Source: Callorhinus ursinus (taxonomy: Eukaryota; Chordata; Mammalia; Carnivora; Otariidae). Taken from it: 64,000 nucleotides of DNA. Below, one piece after another: positions 20,746 to 32,740 of this stretch. The DNA is taken from assembly GCF_003265705.1 (NCBI RefSeq), contig NW_020312867.1, forward strand, positions 4,553,307 through 4,617,306, given 5' to 3'. Within the stretch, counting starts at the first letter, position 1. Each line of letters opens with the position of its first letter. A program made the translations under genes and the position numbers. Below the pieces are notes generated by a model. It did no database searches. It was not told the DNA's origin and saw only the letters and a program-made list of their open reading frames with translations.

Positions 20746-22605
20746 CCTTTCTGCTTAGGCTTCATAGAGGAAGTGACATTTCAATTGGCCACTAGAGGAT
20801 GTGTCTTTACCAGAAGGGGGGCAGGGAAAGACAGCTTGGGCAGAAGGAATAGGCTGAGAACAGACACAGGAATGAAAGGGTATGGTGTTTTCAGAAATGA
20901 GGGAATGGTCCAGAGTAGCTGGAGGATGGGATGTGTGTAGGAGAGCAGTGAGAGGTGAAGCTGGAGAATTAAGACCCAGATAGCGAAGGGCCTTGTTTGC
21001 TGCTGCAGTTTGGACTTAACCCGCTAGATGAAATAGAAGCATCAGAAGTGTTTAAAGAGGGGCTTGTCACGATATAATCTGTGTTTTAGAAGGATTCTTC
21101 TGGTACTTCTCTGGCGGACTAGATGGGAGGAGACTGGGATGACCATTGAGGAGGAGAAGCAACGGATGAGAGCAGGAACTGCAGGGGTGGATGTTCCAGA
21201 GGTTGACCAGCAGGCCGTGATGGCTGCTGGAGGGAGTGTAGGGCAGGGAAGGTGAAAGATCACTGAAGTAGCCAGGGAGATATTGATGCCGCTTACTGGT
21301 AGAGAATGGCAGAAGGAACAGGTTTTTCCTTATGAATGATTTCATCTAAGGAAGGAAGACTGCTTCTTCCTGATCTTCGGAGGAGGTGTTCTGAAACTCA
21401 CAAGTCCTTTCTATGATGCTATGAGCCATTTCTTCTCTCCTGGGCCTTATAGAGAGTCAGCTGCTCCAGACAAGTAATTACTGATCTCAGGCAATTAAGG
21501 CAGGAGGTGGCTGTGTTTATTTGGTTCCCTGGTGTCTCCTAGGAGAGAGAGGGCTGAAAGTCATGTGTTTGTTTTCGCCCCATTTGTAAGAATGGATGGA
21601 GTTGGAACATTAGCCTCCCTCCTCTGCTAAAAGGGCCTCTTCTTTCTCTCACCCCAGTCTCTGCAGAAAGTCATGCTAAATTTAAAAGTTCTTTCCAGTT
21701 TTCCCTCCCTTAGCTGGTTTCCTACAAAATGTCGTTCAGATTTTTGGCCAAGTGAGGGAACCCTGAACCCACCTTAGCTGTTCGCCTCCAGAACAGTACC
21801 TTCCCACCGCTGCCATCTCCCTGGCTCAGAATTGACCTGATCCTGGTTCTAGGCATCTGCGGCTCAGCGGGGATGTGGGGGCTTCTGCTGGTGGGCCAGC
21901 TTGGCTGGGCCTGATCCTGTCCCTGCTCAGTCATGTTTACAAGTACCCTGGATATAGGACATCATGCCTGGCACTGATGAGCATGGTGAAACAGCCCGCC
22001 CCAGAGAATTCGGTCCCTGGTCTTTTAGTTCCAGCTTTTGCCCCTTTTTATGCCTGCCTTCCATTTTCTTCAATCAGGAATTGTTCCTAGCTGCTGAGTT
22101 CCCTTGGTTTGAGGGGCGGAGCCCTCAAAGTTCTTTTCTCTCCACTCACTGTCCTATAAAGTAGTCACATTCGTAACCCTCCTCTTCCAAGGTGGCTCTG
22201 AGGTGTTTCAAGTATAGAGACTACTTTGGTCGGCAAAAAAACCCTAGGGATCATCTCCTTCTGTTTGTTTCTGGAGCTGAGTTGGAAGAGAGGTAAAACC
22301 TCTCAGGCTGAGTGGAGTGACTAGTCCCTCCTTTAATGAAATACCATTGAGAGGCTATATGTTATTTCCAGTAAACAGTTGACCCCACACTAATGAGAGT
22401 GACCATGAGCCCTATCCTTTATGAAACATTATCATTACAAGATACCAGCCTTGGACCATCAATCACACTCTCCTGATTTCTGGGCCCACTTTGAAACCTC
22501 TGTTGCAAATTTGGGTTCTCTAGCCTTGGTTTTAGGGTACTCTGTGGTCCAAAACCAACCGAAAGAGAACAGCTATTTAGTTTTTTAGGAAAAAAAATCA
22601 GTTTT

Positions 22606-23046
22606 GGGGCGCCTGGATGGCTCAGTCGGTTGAGGATCCAGCTCTTAGTTTCTGCTCAGGTTGTGGTCTCAGGGTCATGAGATCGAGCCTGGTGTTGCCC
22701 AGGCTCCAAGCTTGGTGCTCAGTGGGGAGTCTGCTTGAGATTCTCTCTCTCCCTCTGCCCCTTCCCCCCAACCCTGCCCCTGCTCATGCGGGCAAATACA
22801 CCCTCTCTCACTCTCTCTCTAAAATAAATAAACCTTTTTAAAAAAGATTTTATTTATTTATTTGACAGAGAGAGAGCATAAGCAGGGGGAGCTGCAGCGG
22901 GAGAGGGAGAAGTAGGCTCCCCATTGAGCAGGGAGACCCATGTGGGGCTCAATCCCAGGACCCTGGGATCATGACCTGAGCCGAAGGCAGACACTTAACC
23001 CACTGAGCCACCAGCTGCCCCAATAAATAAACCTTTAAAAGAAAGG
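22606..23046 (+). mobile_element. CAN-SINE, older subtype, interrupted
   Basis: GGGGCGCCTGGATGGCTCAG with AGGATCCAGCTCTTAGTTTC. The tail is broken by an antisense SINE and resumes AATAAATAAACCTTTAAAAG. Target duplication AAATCAGTTTT. Confidence 0.9.
22840..23020 (-). mobile_element. CAN-SINE, antisense, nested
   Basis: AAAAAAGATTTTATTTATTT to GAGCCACCAGCTGCCCC, flanked by AATAAATAAACCTTT on both sides, i.e. inserted in the tail of the sense SINE. Confidence 0.93.
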
Positions 23047-23074
23047 AAATCAGTTTTTTTTATGACAAAAACAA

Positions 23075-23330
23075 AGCATGTTCATTATAGAAAGTTTAGA
23101 AAATACAGAGAAGCAAAAATTTTTAAAAAAAAAATCTGTAACTCAGCCACCAAGAGAAAATCATGTGAACTTGGGCCTAGTCTTTTAGTCTTTTTTAAAA
23201 AATTTACTTATGCATTTTTTTAAAGAGATCATAGTATATATCTTGTTTATAAATTTCAATTAATGGGATGTTATAAATATCTTTCTATGTCATTGCAAAT
23301 TTGTTATATCATAATGGTCCATTTTATGTA
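23075..23330. repeat. Old LINE fragment, tentative
   Basis: ATTATAGAAAGTTTAGAAAA and GGATGTTATAAATATCTTTC resemble old LINE 3' regions seen at several other places in this window. Confidence 0.4.
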
Positions 23331-23816
23331 GGGAATGGGGACATTATTAATAAAAATTAATATACCTTAATAATAAGCACATGACTTGAAGATAGTGCAT
23401 AAGGAAAGGGTATTGTAAAATAGGGATGGGTTTCCCAGCTCTGAATCGCTTAAGCGATAATTATGGGCTTCATTGATAAGTTAAACAGGACATAGATGTT
23501 AATAGACTCGATCCCTTTATTCATCTTTAGGCCAAAGTTTTGTGAAATCTTTCTTGGTCTGAAAATTTAAAGGAAACATAGTTGAGGTGTCTTAGTTTGC
23601 TAAAGGTAAATAGTTTTGACTTCCTAGGTTTCCTTTCACAGGAAATCAAGCCAAGAAGCTCTCACTGTGTGTGTTTGCATAGCATTTTGTACACAAGGAG
23701 ACATGTGATAAGAACTTATTTGACCAGTTATGGGAAGTTTCTTGTTTGGGGGACTTGCCAAGTCTAACCCTGATTGCTAAGGCTGGATTATTGCATATAT
23801 TTATTTCTTTTTACAG

Positions 23817-23914
23817 GTAGTGCCTTCCTCAGTGCTATTTTTCTTGCCTTAGCAACATACCAGTCTCTGTACCCACTTACCTTGTTCGTTCCAGGACTCC
23901 TCTATCTCCTCCAG
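23817..23914 (+). CDS. PIGU: PIGU exon 7 (residues 177-209)
   Basis: Acceptor TTTTTACAG, donor GTAAGC. The leading GT completes Gly177, then [20 protein letters not shown] and [12 protein letters not shown] follow, one to two transmembrane helices with the conserved YQSLYPL stretch. The exon itself begins GTAG, so a second AG lies 4 nt downstream; using it would shift the frame, so the upstream AG is the correct border. Ends in phase 0. Confidence 0.97.
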
Positions 23915-24260
23915 GTAAGCACTTGCTGGTCAGAAGCCAGCGCTCATGTGACACTTAATACCTGGCCTGGTCATTGCCTGGGGGAAGGAAGGGCATGGCT
24001 CAGTTAAAGCAATAGGACTGGGTCCCTATCTCACATTTACTTGCTTCTACTTGAAAACCGAACAAAGACACTTAACTGATTTTAAACAAAATGAGCCTAG
24101 TGACCATTAAATTCCAATTATGCATATCACTGCCAATGTATGAGCGTATTTCATTTTACTTGTTTATAGTTGGGATCTGCCAACCATCTTGCATTCTCCT
24201 TCTCTCATCTAATATTCATAGGCCCCTCTCTCAGCTCATTTTTTAAAAAAATTCTGTATA

Positions 24261-24440
24261 GGGGCACCTCAGTGGCTCAGTTGGTTAAGCGACTGCCTTC
24301 AGCTCCAGGTCATGATCCTGGAGTCCCAGGATCGAGTCCCACATCGGGCTCCCCGCTCAGTGGGGAGTCTGCTTCTCCCTCTGACCCTCTCCCCTCTCAT
24401 GTTCTCTCTCAAATAAATAAATAAAATCTTAAAAAAAAAA
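24261..24440 (+). mobile_element. CAN-SINE, full length
   Basis: Flanked by AAAAAATTCTGTATA on the left and AAATTCTGTATA on the right, 347 bp after PIGU exon 7. Confidence 0.94.
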
Positions 24441-24549
24441 ATTCTGTATAACAACACTCACCTTGTAAGGTTCTTGTAGGGATTAAATGTAGTGGGTGTC
24501 CCTAGTGCAATGCTGAGATCATGGCGGGTGATCAGTATTAATTGAAGAA

Positions 24550-24785
24550 TACAGATTGCTGACATTTACGGAGAACTTACTATGTCTGGCACTGTACTGA
24601 GCACTCTGCAGGCATCATTTCATTTCAAGCTCATAAGAACTTTATGGGGTAGGTCATATTATTAGCCATGTATTCGTCTCATATTAGCCATATTAGACAC
24701 ATGAATTGCAACTGGAATGTTGGGCAGTGTAGTCACTTGCCTAAGGTGACATGGCTGGCAAGTGACAGTGCTGAGATATGAACTC
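24550..24785 (-). repeat. MIR SINE, antisense
   Basis: GAACTTACTATGTCTGGCAC, CACTTGCCTAAGGTGACATG and AGTGCTGAGATATGAACTC are reverse-complement MIR. Confidence 0.82.
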
Positions 24786-24866
24786 ATCCTGATGCAAGAG
24801 CATGCCATCTGTCTCTCTTTTCCACGCCATTGAGAATACACACATCTCCTCAAGAGCAAGAAACCA

Positions 24867-25060
24867 GGGCTCCTGGGTGGCTCAGTTGGTTAGGCAACTG
24901 CCTTCGGCTCAGGTTATGATCCTGGAGTCCCAGGATCGAGTCCCACATCGGGTTCCCTGCTCAGCAGGGGGTCTGCTTCTCCCTCTGACCATCCCCCCTC
25001 TCCTGCGCTCTCTCTCTCTCTCTCTCAAATAAATAAATAAAATCTTTAAAAAAAAAAAAA
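24867..25060 (+). mobile_element. CAN-SINE, full length
   Basis: GGGCTCCTGGGTGGCTCAG; duplication AGAGCAAGAAAC on both sides, A run of 15. Confidence 0.94.
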
Positions 25061-25397
25061 AGAGCAAGAAACTACTTGTAGGTCCTGCATGGTCCAAATC
25101 CATTCTTAAACGAGAAACATTTCTTGAAAGTATACAGGGGACAGTACCATGAGTCAAACCAAGAAATGTCTCGTTTCAGAACCTTTGTTCTTAATTATAG
25201 GCACTGTTGCTAAAACTGAGTATATACCTCCATTTATTGAAATAGGCTATATGCTTGTCATTTTAAGTGACTTCATAGTATGTCTTTGTGTTGATGTACA
25301 CAGCGATACATGATGTAGCTTGGTCTTTGTCCTGTGTGGGGAATTTGAGATGTGCCCTGGTTGTCACTGGTATAAATAGTGTAGTAATTTGGTTTTC

Positions 25398-25583
25398 TTT
25401 TTTTTTAAAGATTTTATTTATTTATTTGAGAGAGAGAAACAGCATGAGAGGGGAGAGGGTCAGAGGGAGAAGCAGGCTCCCCGCTGAGCCAGGAGCTCGA
25501 TGTGGGACTCGATCCCAGGACTCCGGGATCATGACCTGAGCTGAAGGCAGTCGCCCAACCAACTGAGCCACCCAGGCGCCCTA
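25398..25583 (-). mobile_element. CAN-SINE, antisense
   Basis: Flanked by TAATTTGGTTTTCT on both sides; ends GAGCCACCCAGGCGCC. Confidence 0.94.
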
Positions 25584-25753
25584 TAATTTGGTTTTCTTTA
25601 AGTTACTTCCTTATGGTGTATTCCTCCAGCTGACTCACTGGACCCAAAGGTGTGAGAAGTTTCATAGTCCTAATTATGTAAGACTGGAGTGTTCACCAGA
25701 AAGCCTGAGCCAATTTGTAGTGCCACCATCAGCATCTAGAGAGCAGTGAATTA

Positions 25754-25879
25754 GGGCGCCTGGCTGGCTCAGTCAGTAGAGCGTGAGACTCTTGATCTCG
25801 GGGTTGTAAGTTCAAGCCCCATGTTGGGTGTAGAGATTACTTAAAAATAAAGTCTTTTTTTTTAAAGAATTATTTATTT

Positions 25880-25921
<42 letters not shown>

Positions 25922-26092
25922 CTGGGGTGGGGGAGGGTCAGAGGGAGAAGCAGAAGCAGACTCCCTGCTGAGCAGGGAGCCCGATGTGGGACTCCATCCT
26001 ATGACTCCAGGATCATGACCTGAGCCGAAAGCAGTCACTTAACCAACTGAGCCACCCAGATGTCCCAAAAATAAAATCTTTTAAAAAAAAAT
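25754..26092 (+). mobile_element. Short CAN-SINE interrupted by an antisense SINE
   Basis: GGGCGCCTGGCTGGCTCAG to GTGTAGAGATTACTTAAAAA; AAAAATAAAATCTTTT resumes after the insert. Flanks GCAGTGAATT and GCAGTGAACC. Confidence 0.9.
25857..26066 (-). mobile_element. CAN-SINE, antisense, nested
   Basis: Carries an expanded GA run (25883-25912) and ends GAGCCACCCAGATGTCCC. Confidence 0.92.
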
Positions 26093-26504
26093 GAAGTGCA
26101 GTGAACCATTTCCTCTCAGGTTTCCAGCACTGGCTTTTCAAATTTGACATATGATTGCTAGTCCAATAGATGTATCATTGCACTGTGAAGTTTTGCTTTG
26201 ATTCTCTTTCTAGATTCTTGTTGAATCCAAGAATTTTTCCACATAACAATATGCTGTTTGCATTTCTTTTATTCATATTTACAGTTCATTCTTTAGAAAG
26301 TCTGAACCCTAAGAGGAATGCATACAACCAGAATTTTTGTGCAAATATTTATCAAATAAATACCATTAAAAATATATTTATTTGTACACATGAACTGACT
26401 AAAATTTTTAAAATGGTTTTTAAGCCAATTTCTAAATACTGCCTTTTGTAAAATCATTTTCATTTAAAACTCAAATTTCCTTCTGATGTCAAGGGACAGT
26501 ACAA

Positions 26505-26640
26505 CTGAGTCATGGAATCGAGCAGCTCAGCCAGTCACCTTATTCAGTCCCTTCTCTGTGCCTCAGAATGGGGATAATATTAGTTACTGCAAAGGCTTAA
26601 CACATTAAGTATTAAAACAGAGTATAAGAGTTCATAGAAG
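26505..26640 (+). repeat. MIR SINE fragment, tentative
   Basis: CTCTGTGCCTCAGAATGGGG, ATAATATTAGTTACTGCAAA and TTAACACATTAAG fit the MIR 3' half. Confidence 0.45.
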
Positions 26641-27454
26641 GGACATGGTCATCAGTCTGAGGGTACGTGGGGTGATGAGGGGGGGAAAGAAAATAATTCA
26701 TTTTCTAGTGTCAAAGGAACTATAAAAATTAGTTTGTACTTCTTCCTTTGACACTACAAACCTACCTCCATTCTTCCAGTGGAATCTCTAGAGGGTACAG
26801 AAGGCAGGTTGCAGACAAGCTAACATCTGATCAGTGCCAGAGGCACAGCTGTTTTTCTCTTCCCAGGAAGAGACCCAGGAAGGCTTCAGGGTCAAAGGCA
26901 GGGGATGTTGCATCTGGATTCCTAGTGGGTCACTTATAAGAATGGTAGTTTAAGCTCATCGGGTCCCCTCCCCTCAACTTTACTCTCTCTGACCTTGGCT
27001 TACAGCCTGGTTTCAAATTAGAAGCTAAAATGTTATGATCTGATAGCATTCAGAATAAAATAGTGAGCCACTTTAGGGCACAGGACCTAGAGGCTACGGG
27101 GAAGGATATGCCAAGTGCATAGGACCTCCAGGCTGAAGCTGTGGGGCTGGCAGAAGGAGGCTCATGGTGCAGTCAGGCAAGTTTCTAGTTCCCTCCTTCC
27201 TTTTGCTTGGGGTTCCTAAGTCTTGGACCCCCTTAGATGGCTTGAGGTTCTTAATTTCTTTGAAAGAAAGTAACAGAAACCAGGGGGAAACACCTCATGA
27301 GTGTTCTTATGGTTTTTGCTTTAACCCAGTCTGACCTTCTCTTGTCTGAACTGAAAAGGTTAATCCTGTGATTTCTATACTTTTCTGGAGCCTGGAGCAG
27401 CCGGTCACATGATATTAGCTTGCACCAAAGGAGCCAAACCCAACCAGGTCTCCC

Positions 27455-27490
27455 TTCCTTCCCTCCTTCCTTCCTTCCTTCCTTTCTTTT
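27455..27490. repeat. (CTTC)n tract
   Basis: Polypyrimidine CTTC/CCTT units adjoining the tail of an antisense SINE. Confidence 0.85.
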
Positions 27491-27722
27491 TTTAATGTTT
27501 TGTGTATTTATTTACTTGAGAGAGAGAGTGCCTGCCTAGAGCACTGTCACAAGGAGGCGGGGAGGCTGGAAGGGAGGGGTGGAGGGAGAGAGAGAGTCCC
27601 AAGCGGACTCCATGCTTCGAGCAGAGCCCAGTGCTGGGCCCCATCCCACGATCCCGAGATCACGACCTGAGTCAAAATCGAGAACCAGATGCCCAATCTA
27701 CTGAGCTACCCAGGTGCCCCCC
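27491..27722 (-). mobile_element. Old CAN-SINE, antisense
   Basis: TACTTGAGAGAGAGAGTGCC, GATCACGACCTGAGTC and GAGCTACCCAGGTGCCCC; flanks AACCAGGTCT and GACCAGGTCT. Confidence 0.88.
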
Positions 27723-28152
27723 TCCCCCGACCAGGTCTTTTTTGTTAATGGGTCCTTCCCCAGGCCTTCTTTGGGACCTTCTCTGAAATTTTCACAACTC
27801 ACTCTCTTTCCCCAGAAACATTCTGTTGTCTCTGCTGCTTCCAGAGGGGGGCCAAGGCAGCCGTGGCAATTCTGTTAGCTTCCTTTATCTTTAGAACGGG
27901 TGAAAATGAGTGTGAGCACTTGATCATGCAATTGCAATGAACTTTTCCACCAGCTTTGTTGCCTCTAATATACCTATCATGTAAAATATATCTCTTGGAT
28001 CTCATCCTGTTAGTCCAAGAACCTAGGTGTAATAACTTTTGTTAGATTTCAACCTCCTTAAGAGTTTTGGGGTTTTTTTCGTGGTAACTGACTTTTTGTC
28101 TTTTTCACCATATCTGAGAAAGAAACGGTTTCTGTATAGAAAATGCTTTTCT

Positions 28153-28357
28153 TTTCTTTTTTTTTTTGAGATTTATTATTTATTTGAGAGAGAGAGCACC
28201 AGTGGGAGAGGCAGGGGGAGAAGGAAAAAGAATCTGAAACAGACTCGGCACTGAGCACAGAGCCCGATGCGGGGCTGGATCTCACCACCCATGAGATTAT
28301 GACCTGAGCTGAAACCAAGAGTCAGATGCTCAACCAACTGTACCACCCAGGCACCCC
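28153..28357 (-). mobile_element. CAN-SINE, antisense, older subtype
   Basis: Perfect 16-bp duplication TAGAAAATGCTTTTCT at 28137-28152 and 28358-28373. Confidence 0.94.
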
Positions 28358-28771
28358 TAGAAAATGCTTTTCTCCCTAGTGCTTTAGAGAGTTGGGGGAG
28401 GGAGATAATTACACATTTCTCCCCTTTCTTATTGTAGTTAGGCTTTTCTTCCTAAATTTTTTTATACATTCACAACCATATAACTTCTGGGATGTAACTA
28501 CAGGTTACATTTTTCAGGTTGAGAGTATACAGCTCATGGACCGCACCTGGCCCACAGATGTGTTTTATTTGACCATGGTGTTTATTTTAATTAGTTGTCA
28601 ACATTTAAAAAATTCATGTTAAAAATGTACATTTCTGGCTTCTTTTGGAAAATTGGGAGATCTGTCTCCTTTAGACAAGGTACACCCTCTTCACAGTTTA
28701 GCATAGTCCCTGTGCTTCATTTCTATTACCCTTCTCTCATTTGTTACCTGCCTGGCCCCTGTAGGAATTTG

Positions 28772-28817
28772 AATATGTGTGTGTATGTATGTGTATGTGT
28801 GTGTGTCTATGTTTATG
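28772..28817. repeat. Imperfect (TG)n/(TATG)n tract
   Basis: TATGTGTGTGTATGTATGTG followed by further GT units. Confidence 0.85.
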
Positions 28818-28819
28818 TC

Positions 28820-29940
28820 CACTAAAAGGTCTAGAAACAATGACCAACCCAGTATCAAGGAGTATCCTTGGGGCTCAGATTGTGACCTTACAATACCATT
28901 TTTACCCATTAAAAGAAATGAGTTTCTCAGAGAAATGGCTGATCCTATGTTTAGGGCAGGAAATGTACAGGATAATCCTTGACCATTGTAATACCAGATA
29001 ACAAGGAAGCTATGAAGGGCTGCTGGGGTCATCTCAAAAGGACTCAGGATCCAATTTGAAGAGGCTCCCACTGACCAGAGATGGACAGTTTGAGTTTCAT
29101 TAGGATTAGAATTGCAATAGATTGAAACCCAAAATTATATTTAAATCCAGGTATTCATAATGATATTAAAAAGGTCAATTGTAATTGGTCAAATTAGGAG
29201 AATTGACAAAACCAATTCATTACCTTGAAAACTGGAACTAAAGGGGAAACAGTAAGCATTTATCCTGCCCTGTACCATTGGGTAACCATATAGTAGGTGA
29301 GCTACTATATGTTTTTGAGCTTGCAAATCAAGACAGATTGATAGGATAGCATCATTTTGCAACACTGGTTGATCTAGGCATTGAGTGTTAATAGCTACTA
29401 ACATGAAAGACAAAAATCACGCCTCCTGAGAAAAGGACTCACCACCACCAGAGTTTTGCCAAGGGGATGCAGTTGCCAATTTGCAAGGAATACTGAAGAA
29501 AAGTCTGTAATTAGCAAAAACCAGATTGTGGGAAGTTCTACAGGTTAAATGCCCAGGTTCTTCAACCTATGAATTGTAGGGGGCATGAGTGGAATGGGTT
29601 GGAGGACCTGTAAATTAAGAGACTTAAAAGTTGTATTAAATTTTTTAAAAATGGGCAAGCTAAACTATAGTGTAAAGGCATACACATTTTGATAGAAAAC
29701 CATCAAGAAATGCAAGTAAGTGAGTACTCTACAAGCCAGGATCAGTGGTGACTTTGGAGGGAGGAGGAGACTGTCTGGGAGAGGGCCCAATAGACTCGGA
29801 GAGTGGAGGGACATTTCTTCCTCTTAACGGTATGGATCTTTGTCTCATAATCATTCACTAGGTTACATATTTGTTTTATGTGGTTTTCTGTATCTTGTGT
29901 TCTATTTTACAATGGAAAGATTTCTAAGAATTGATCCAAA
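28820..29940. repeat. Probable old LINE sequence
   Basis: The end of the stretch (GCCAGGATCAGTGGTGACTT, GGGACATTTCTTCCTCTTAA, TTTTACAATGGAAAG) resembles old L1 3' ends. The 5' part has no phrase I recognise. Confidence 0.4.
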
Positions 29941-30856
29941 TATTTAGGGCACCATTCGCCCAACCCTTCAACTTACTCATTTCATTTTAAGTCAGCATTT
30001 GCTATTGAGGAAAAAAAAGGTGGGTAAAATGAATGCTTATCTGCTCACTGGGAAATGTGCAATGTGGACCTCTAGATTAAGTTAGGCTCTAGGGTTTATA
30101 AATAAGCCATCAAAGAAAGGATCACTTGAGTTTCTTTTTTAAGCATTTCAGGCGTGCCTCACTTGGTGTAATGGGAGTGGTCCTAAAAGATTACTTAATC
30201 TTTAATCAGACCCAGGTTTTTTAAATAGATTCAGTAAACATTCCACATGACATTATATTCTCAGGGCTCTGTTTCCTAAAGCAAACCTGACCCCTAGACC
30301 AAGTCTTAACAAAAATTATACCTAAAATTTAATGCACATTTTACATCACAGATTTGCCAAGGGGGGGAAAAATCATTTTCCACTCAAGCATCAACAGTAA
30401 CACTTTGGGTTCAATAAAGCTCTAAGAACATGGCAGCAAACCAAAATGTGGGGGCTGCTAATGGATGTGTGAAAAGCGAAACCTCATCTCCTGGATCTGT
30501 GCTTAGGACTCTCCTCAGAGAGTAGCTTTGAACAGTCTACCTGATTCAGTTCTTCATGGCTGTCTTTTTCACTTCCCTTCTTTTTAAATACCTTTAAATA
30601 GGGAAGAAGGGAAAAACAAACCAAAAGAACATTTTTACTTTCGAGGGTTTTTTCCTCCATCCTTGGGCTGTGGGTTTCCTCCCTCCCTCCCTGCCTCCCT
30701 TCCTTTTATGCTAGACGGCAGGCAGTATTTTTCAGGAAGAAACTCAGAACCTTAAGTGCCTTCCTCTTTGAATTTATCTCTGGATGGCTCCTCTTTGTCA
30801 AATCATTTTCCATCCCCAGAAATATAATATTCTCTTGAAACTGTGTTGTTTTAGAG

Positions 30857-30925
30857 CAGCGTTGTCAATAGAACTTCTTGTGATGATGGAGATGTTCTGT
30901 ATCTGTATATTGTCAGTTGTCAAAA
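30857..30925 (+). repeat. hAT-type DNA transposon fragment
   Basis: AGCGTTGTCAATAGAACTTC and TGTGATGATGGAGATGTTCT match the first half of the element at 42232. Confidence 0.6.
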
Positions 30926-31219
30926 TATAAATAAACTTTAAAAAAAGTAGGTGCAATTGAAGTATTCAAAAGAAATGGAATTGATTAAACTATTTTAGAG
31001 ACGCTTACTATACTTGCATGAAAGGGGAATAAGAATCCAGGAAGGCCTGTAACTTCCTCCCTTGGATATGGTGCCTGAGGCTTCATTCCTAATCCATCCT
31101 CTGTCTAGCCTTCTTAGGAGGATTTCTGGTTGCCTGATGTGACTCCAAGGACAACAGACCCCTGCCTCTGGGATATTGTCATATTGTCACTTCTGCTTTG
31201 AGTGAAAAATTTTTTTGTT

Positions 31220-31317
31220 CAGTTTATTTTTTTTAGTAAACTCTACATCCAATATGGGGCTCACAACTCCCAGAACAAGAGTCACATGTTCTTCCAACTG
31301 AGCCAGCCAGGCGCCCC
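31220..31317 (-). mobile_element. Short CAN-SINE, antisense
   Basis: TTTAGTAAACTCTACATCC, CAAGAGTCACATGTTCTTCC and GCCAGCCAGGCGCCCC. Confidence 0.86.
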
Positions 31318-31564
31318 AAGTGAAGCTTTTTTTTTACAATAGGTGATTGGTACAACTAAAAAGGGAGAGAGCTGGGACTTAATGGACCTCCCAGAATAAT
31401 TTGTGTAAAGTGCTTTGTGCCTGCTTGCTAATGAATATTTGTTTAATAAATGTTGTTAAGTATACCAGAATATGGTCTGGAACTTGCTTTTTTCGCAGAG
31501 AGAGTGTAGAGTGGGAGCTAACCCTCATCCACCTCAAACTTCTTTCATGGCAACCATTAAAGCA

Positions 31565-31632
31565 CCTGAACTGCATACTTTAAAATAGTTAAATGTATGT
31601 TGTGTGAATTTCACCTCAAAAAAAAAAAATCC
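31565..31632 (+). repeat. LINE-1 3' terminus
   Basis: CTGCATACTTTAAAATAGTT, ATGTATGTTGTGTGAATTTC and ACCTC(A)n, the common L1M end with poly-A. Confidence 0.7.
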
Positions 31633-31649
31633 AATACTAATATTAGCCA

Positions 31650-32260
31650 TCACTCACATTTTTCTAGCTTTGACCTAGAAAAGGGGGTTCCTTTATATCG
31701 GCTCTTGTGTTCGTTTGACAATCCTTGTGTTTTTGAGCCTTTCCTTCCTTTCTTTCTGGTACCACAAGGTGATCCAAGTTCATCTTGTATTTTCCCTGCC
31801 CCAGCCCAGGAATCAACTACTTCTTTGAGGACTCCTGGTTCCTTTTATTGGTGAATGCTATTTAGAAACCAAGGGTTATGGGCATGCTTCTAGCAGAAAG
31901 AGTTATGAAATACATGTATGTACACTAACTGCCCCCCAAACATGTCTGTAATTCTTTATCTCTCTATCTCTTCACACTAATAGATCGATCCCAATATCTG
32001 TTTATACTGATACCTGTGATTCCAGTCCAACACCACAGGGTTCACGTTAGTGTCTTCCTTTTCCTTGTGTATAATTTCTTTCTCTAATGTTTGGAAGCCC
32101 AGCTTTCATTATTTGCAGTTTATTTGCTAATATGTTCAGTTCTAGAACACACAAAGTTGTTCTAGAATTGCTGTGAGAAATACCCATGTCAGAAGTATAT
32201 CTAATGACTTGATTATAACACGTAAGTAAAATCCTTTTTGTCTTTAGCATGACTGTTCTG
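31650..32260. repeat. Old L1M 3' UTR segment
   Basis: CTTGTGTTCGTTTGACAATC, GATCCAAGTTCATCTTGTAT and CCTTTTATTGGTGAATGCTA; the same consensus, earlier part, recurs at 58563-59100. Confidence 0.6.
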
Positions 32261-32536
32261 TCAGGCTACTGTTTCTCAAAGTCACTCAGGTTAGTTCTTT
32301 TCTTCTCCCATGTGGCCCTTCAGCGTAGTTACCTTATTTATGATATAGTTAGGCTCATGTATTACTGTTTGTATCATTTTGGATTTCCCCTACACCTTGG
32401 TTGGTTTTAATTTTTTGTTTATTTGGGGGTATGTGAAGAGACTAAGAAATATTGCTATCATTCTAAGAATCAACTACACAAAAAACATATTCAGAGAAAT
32501 ATCACTCTATCTTCATCCCTGCTATCTTGTTCTTTC

Positions 32537-32740
32537 TTTTTTCTTTTTCTTTTCTTTTTTTTTTTTTTTAAAGATTTTATTTATTTATTTGACAGAGAGA
32601 GAGAACACAAGTAGGCAGAGCGGCAGGCAGAGAGAGAGGGAGAAGTTGCAGGGAGCCTGATGCCGGGCTCGATCCCAGGACCCTGGGATCATGACCCGAG
32701 CTGAAGGCAGACGCCCAACTGACTGAGCCACCCAGGCGCC
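32537..32740 (-). mobile_element. CAN-SINE, antisense
   Basis: Duplication CTTGTTCTTTC / CTTTGTTCTTTC; long T-rich leading tail. Confidence 0.92.

Larger units (their letters stand above)
20060..21310 (-). repeat. L2 LINE relic with later insertions
   Basis: Begins TCATTCATTCATTCATCAGG and GCCAGGCACTGTGCTGGGTG; it is broken by a CAN-SINE (20161-20366) and a MIR, then continues GAGGAAGTGACATTTCAATT to the GAAGGATTCTTCTGG region. Confidence 0.7.
7632..23816 (+). other. PIGU: PIGU intron 6
   Basis: 16.2 kb, the largest intron in the window. It carries 23 CAN-SINEs, several MIRs, L2 and L1 relics and one old unassigned repeat. Stretches without a recognised element include 8508-9170, 10400-11100, 15067-15480, 15831-16440, 18013-18830, 19460-19900, 21320-22600 and 23330-23816; no coding or RNA gene signal was seen in them. 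Confidence 0.9.
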
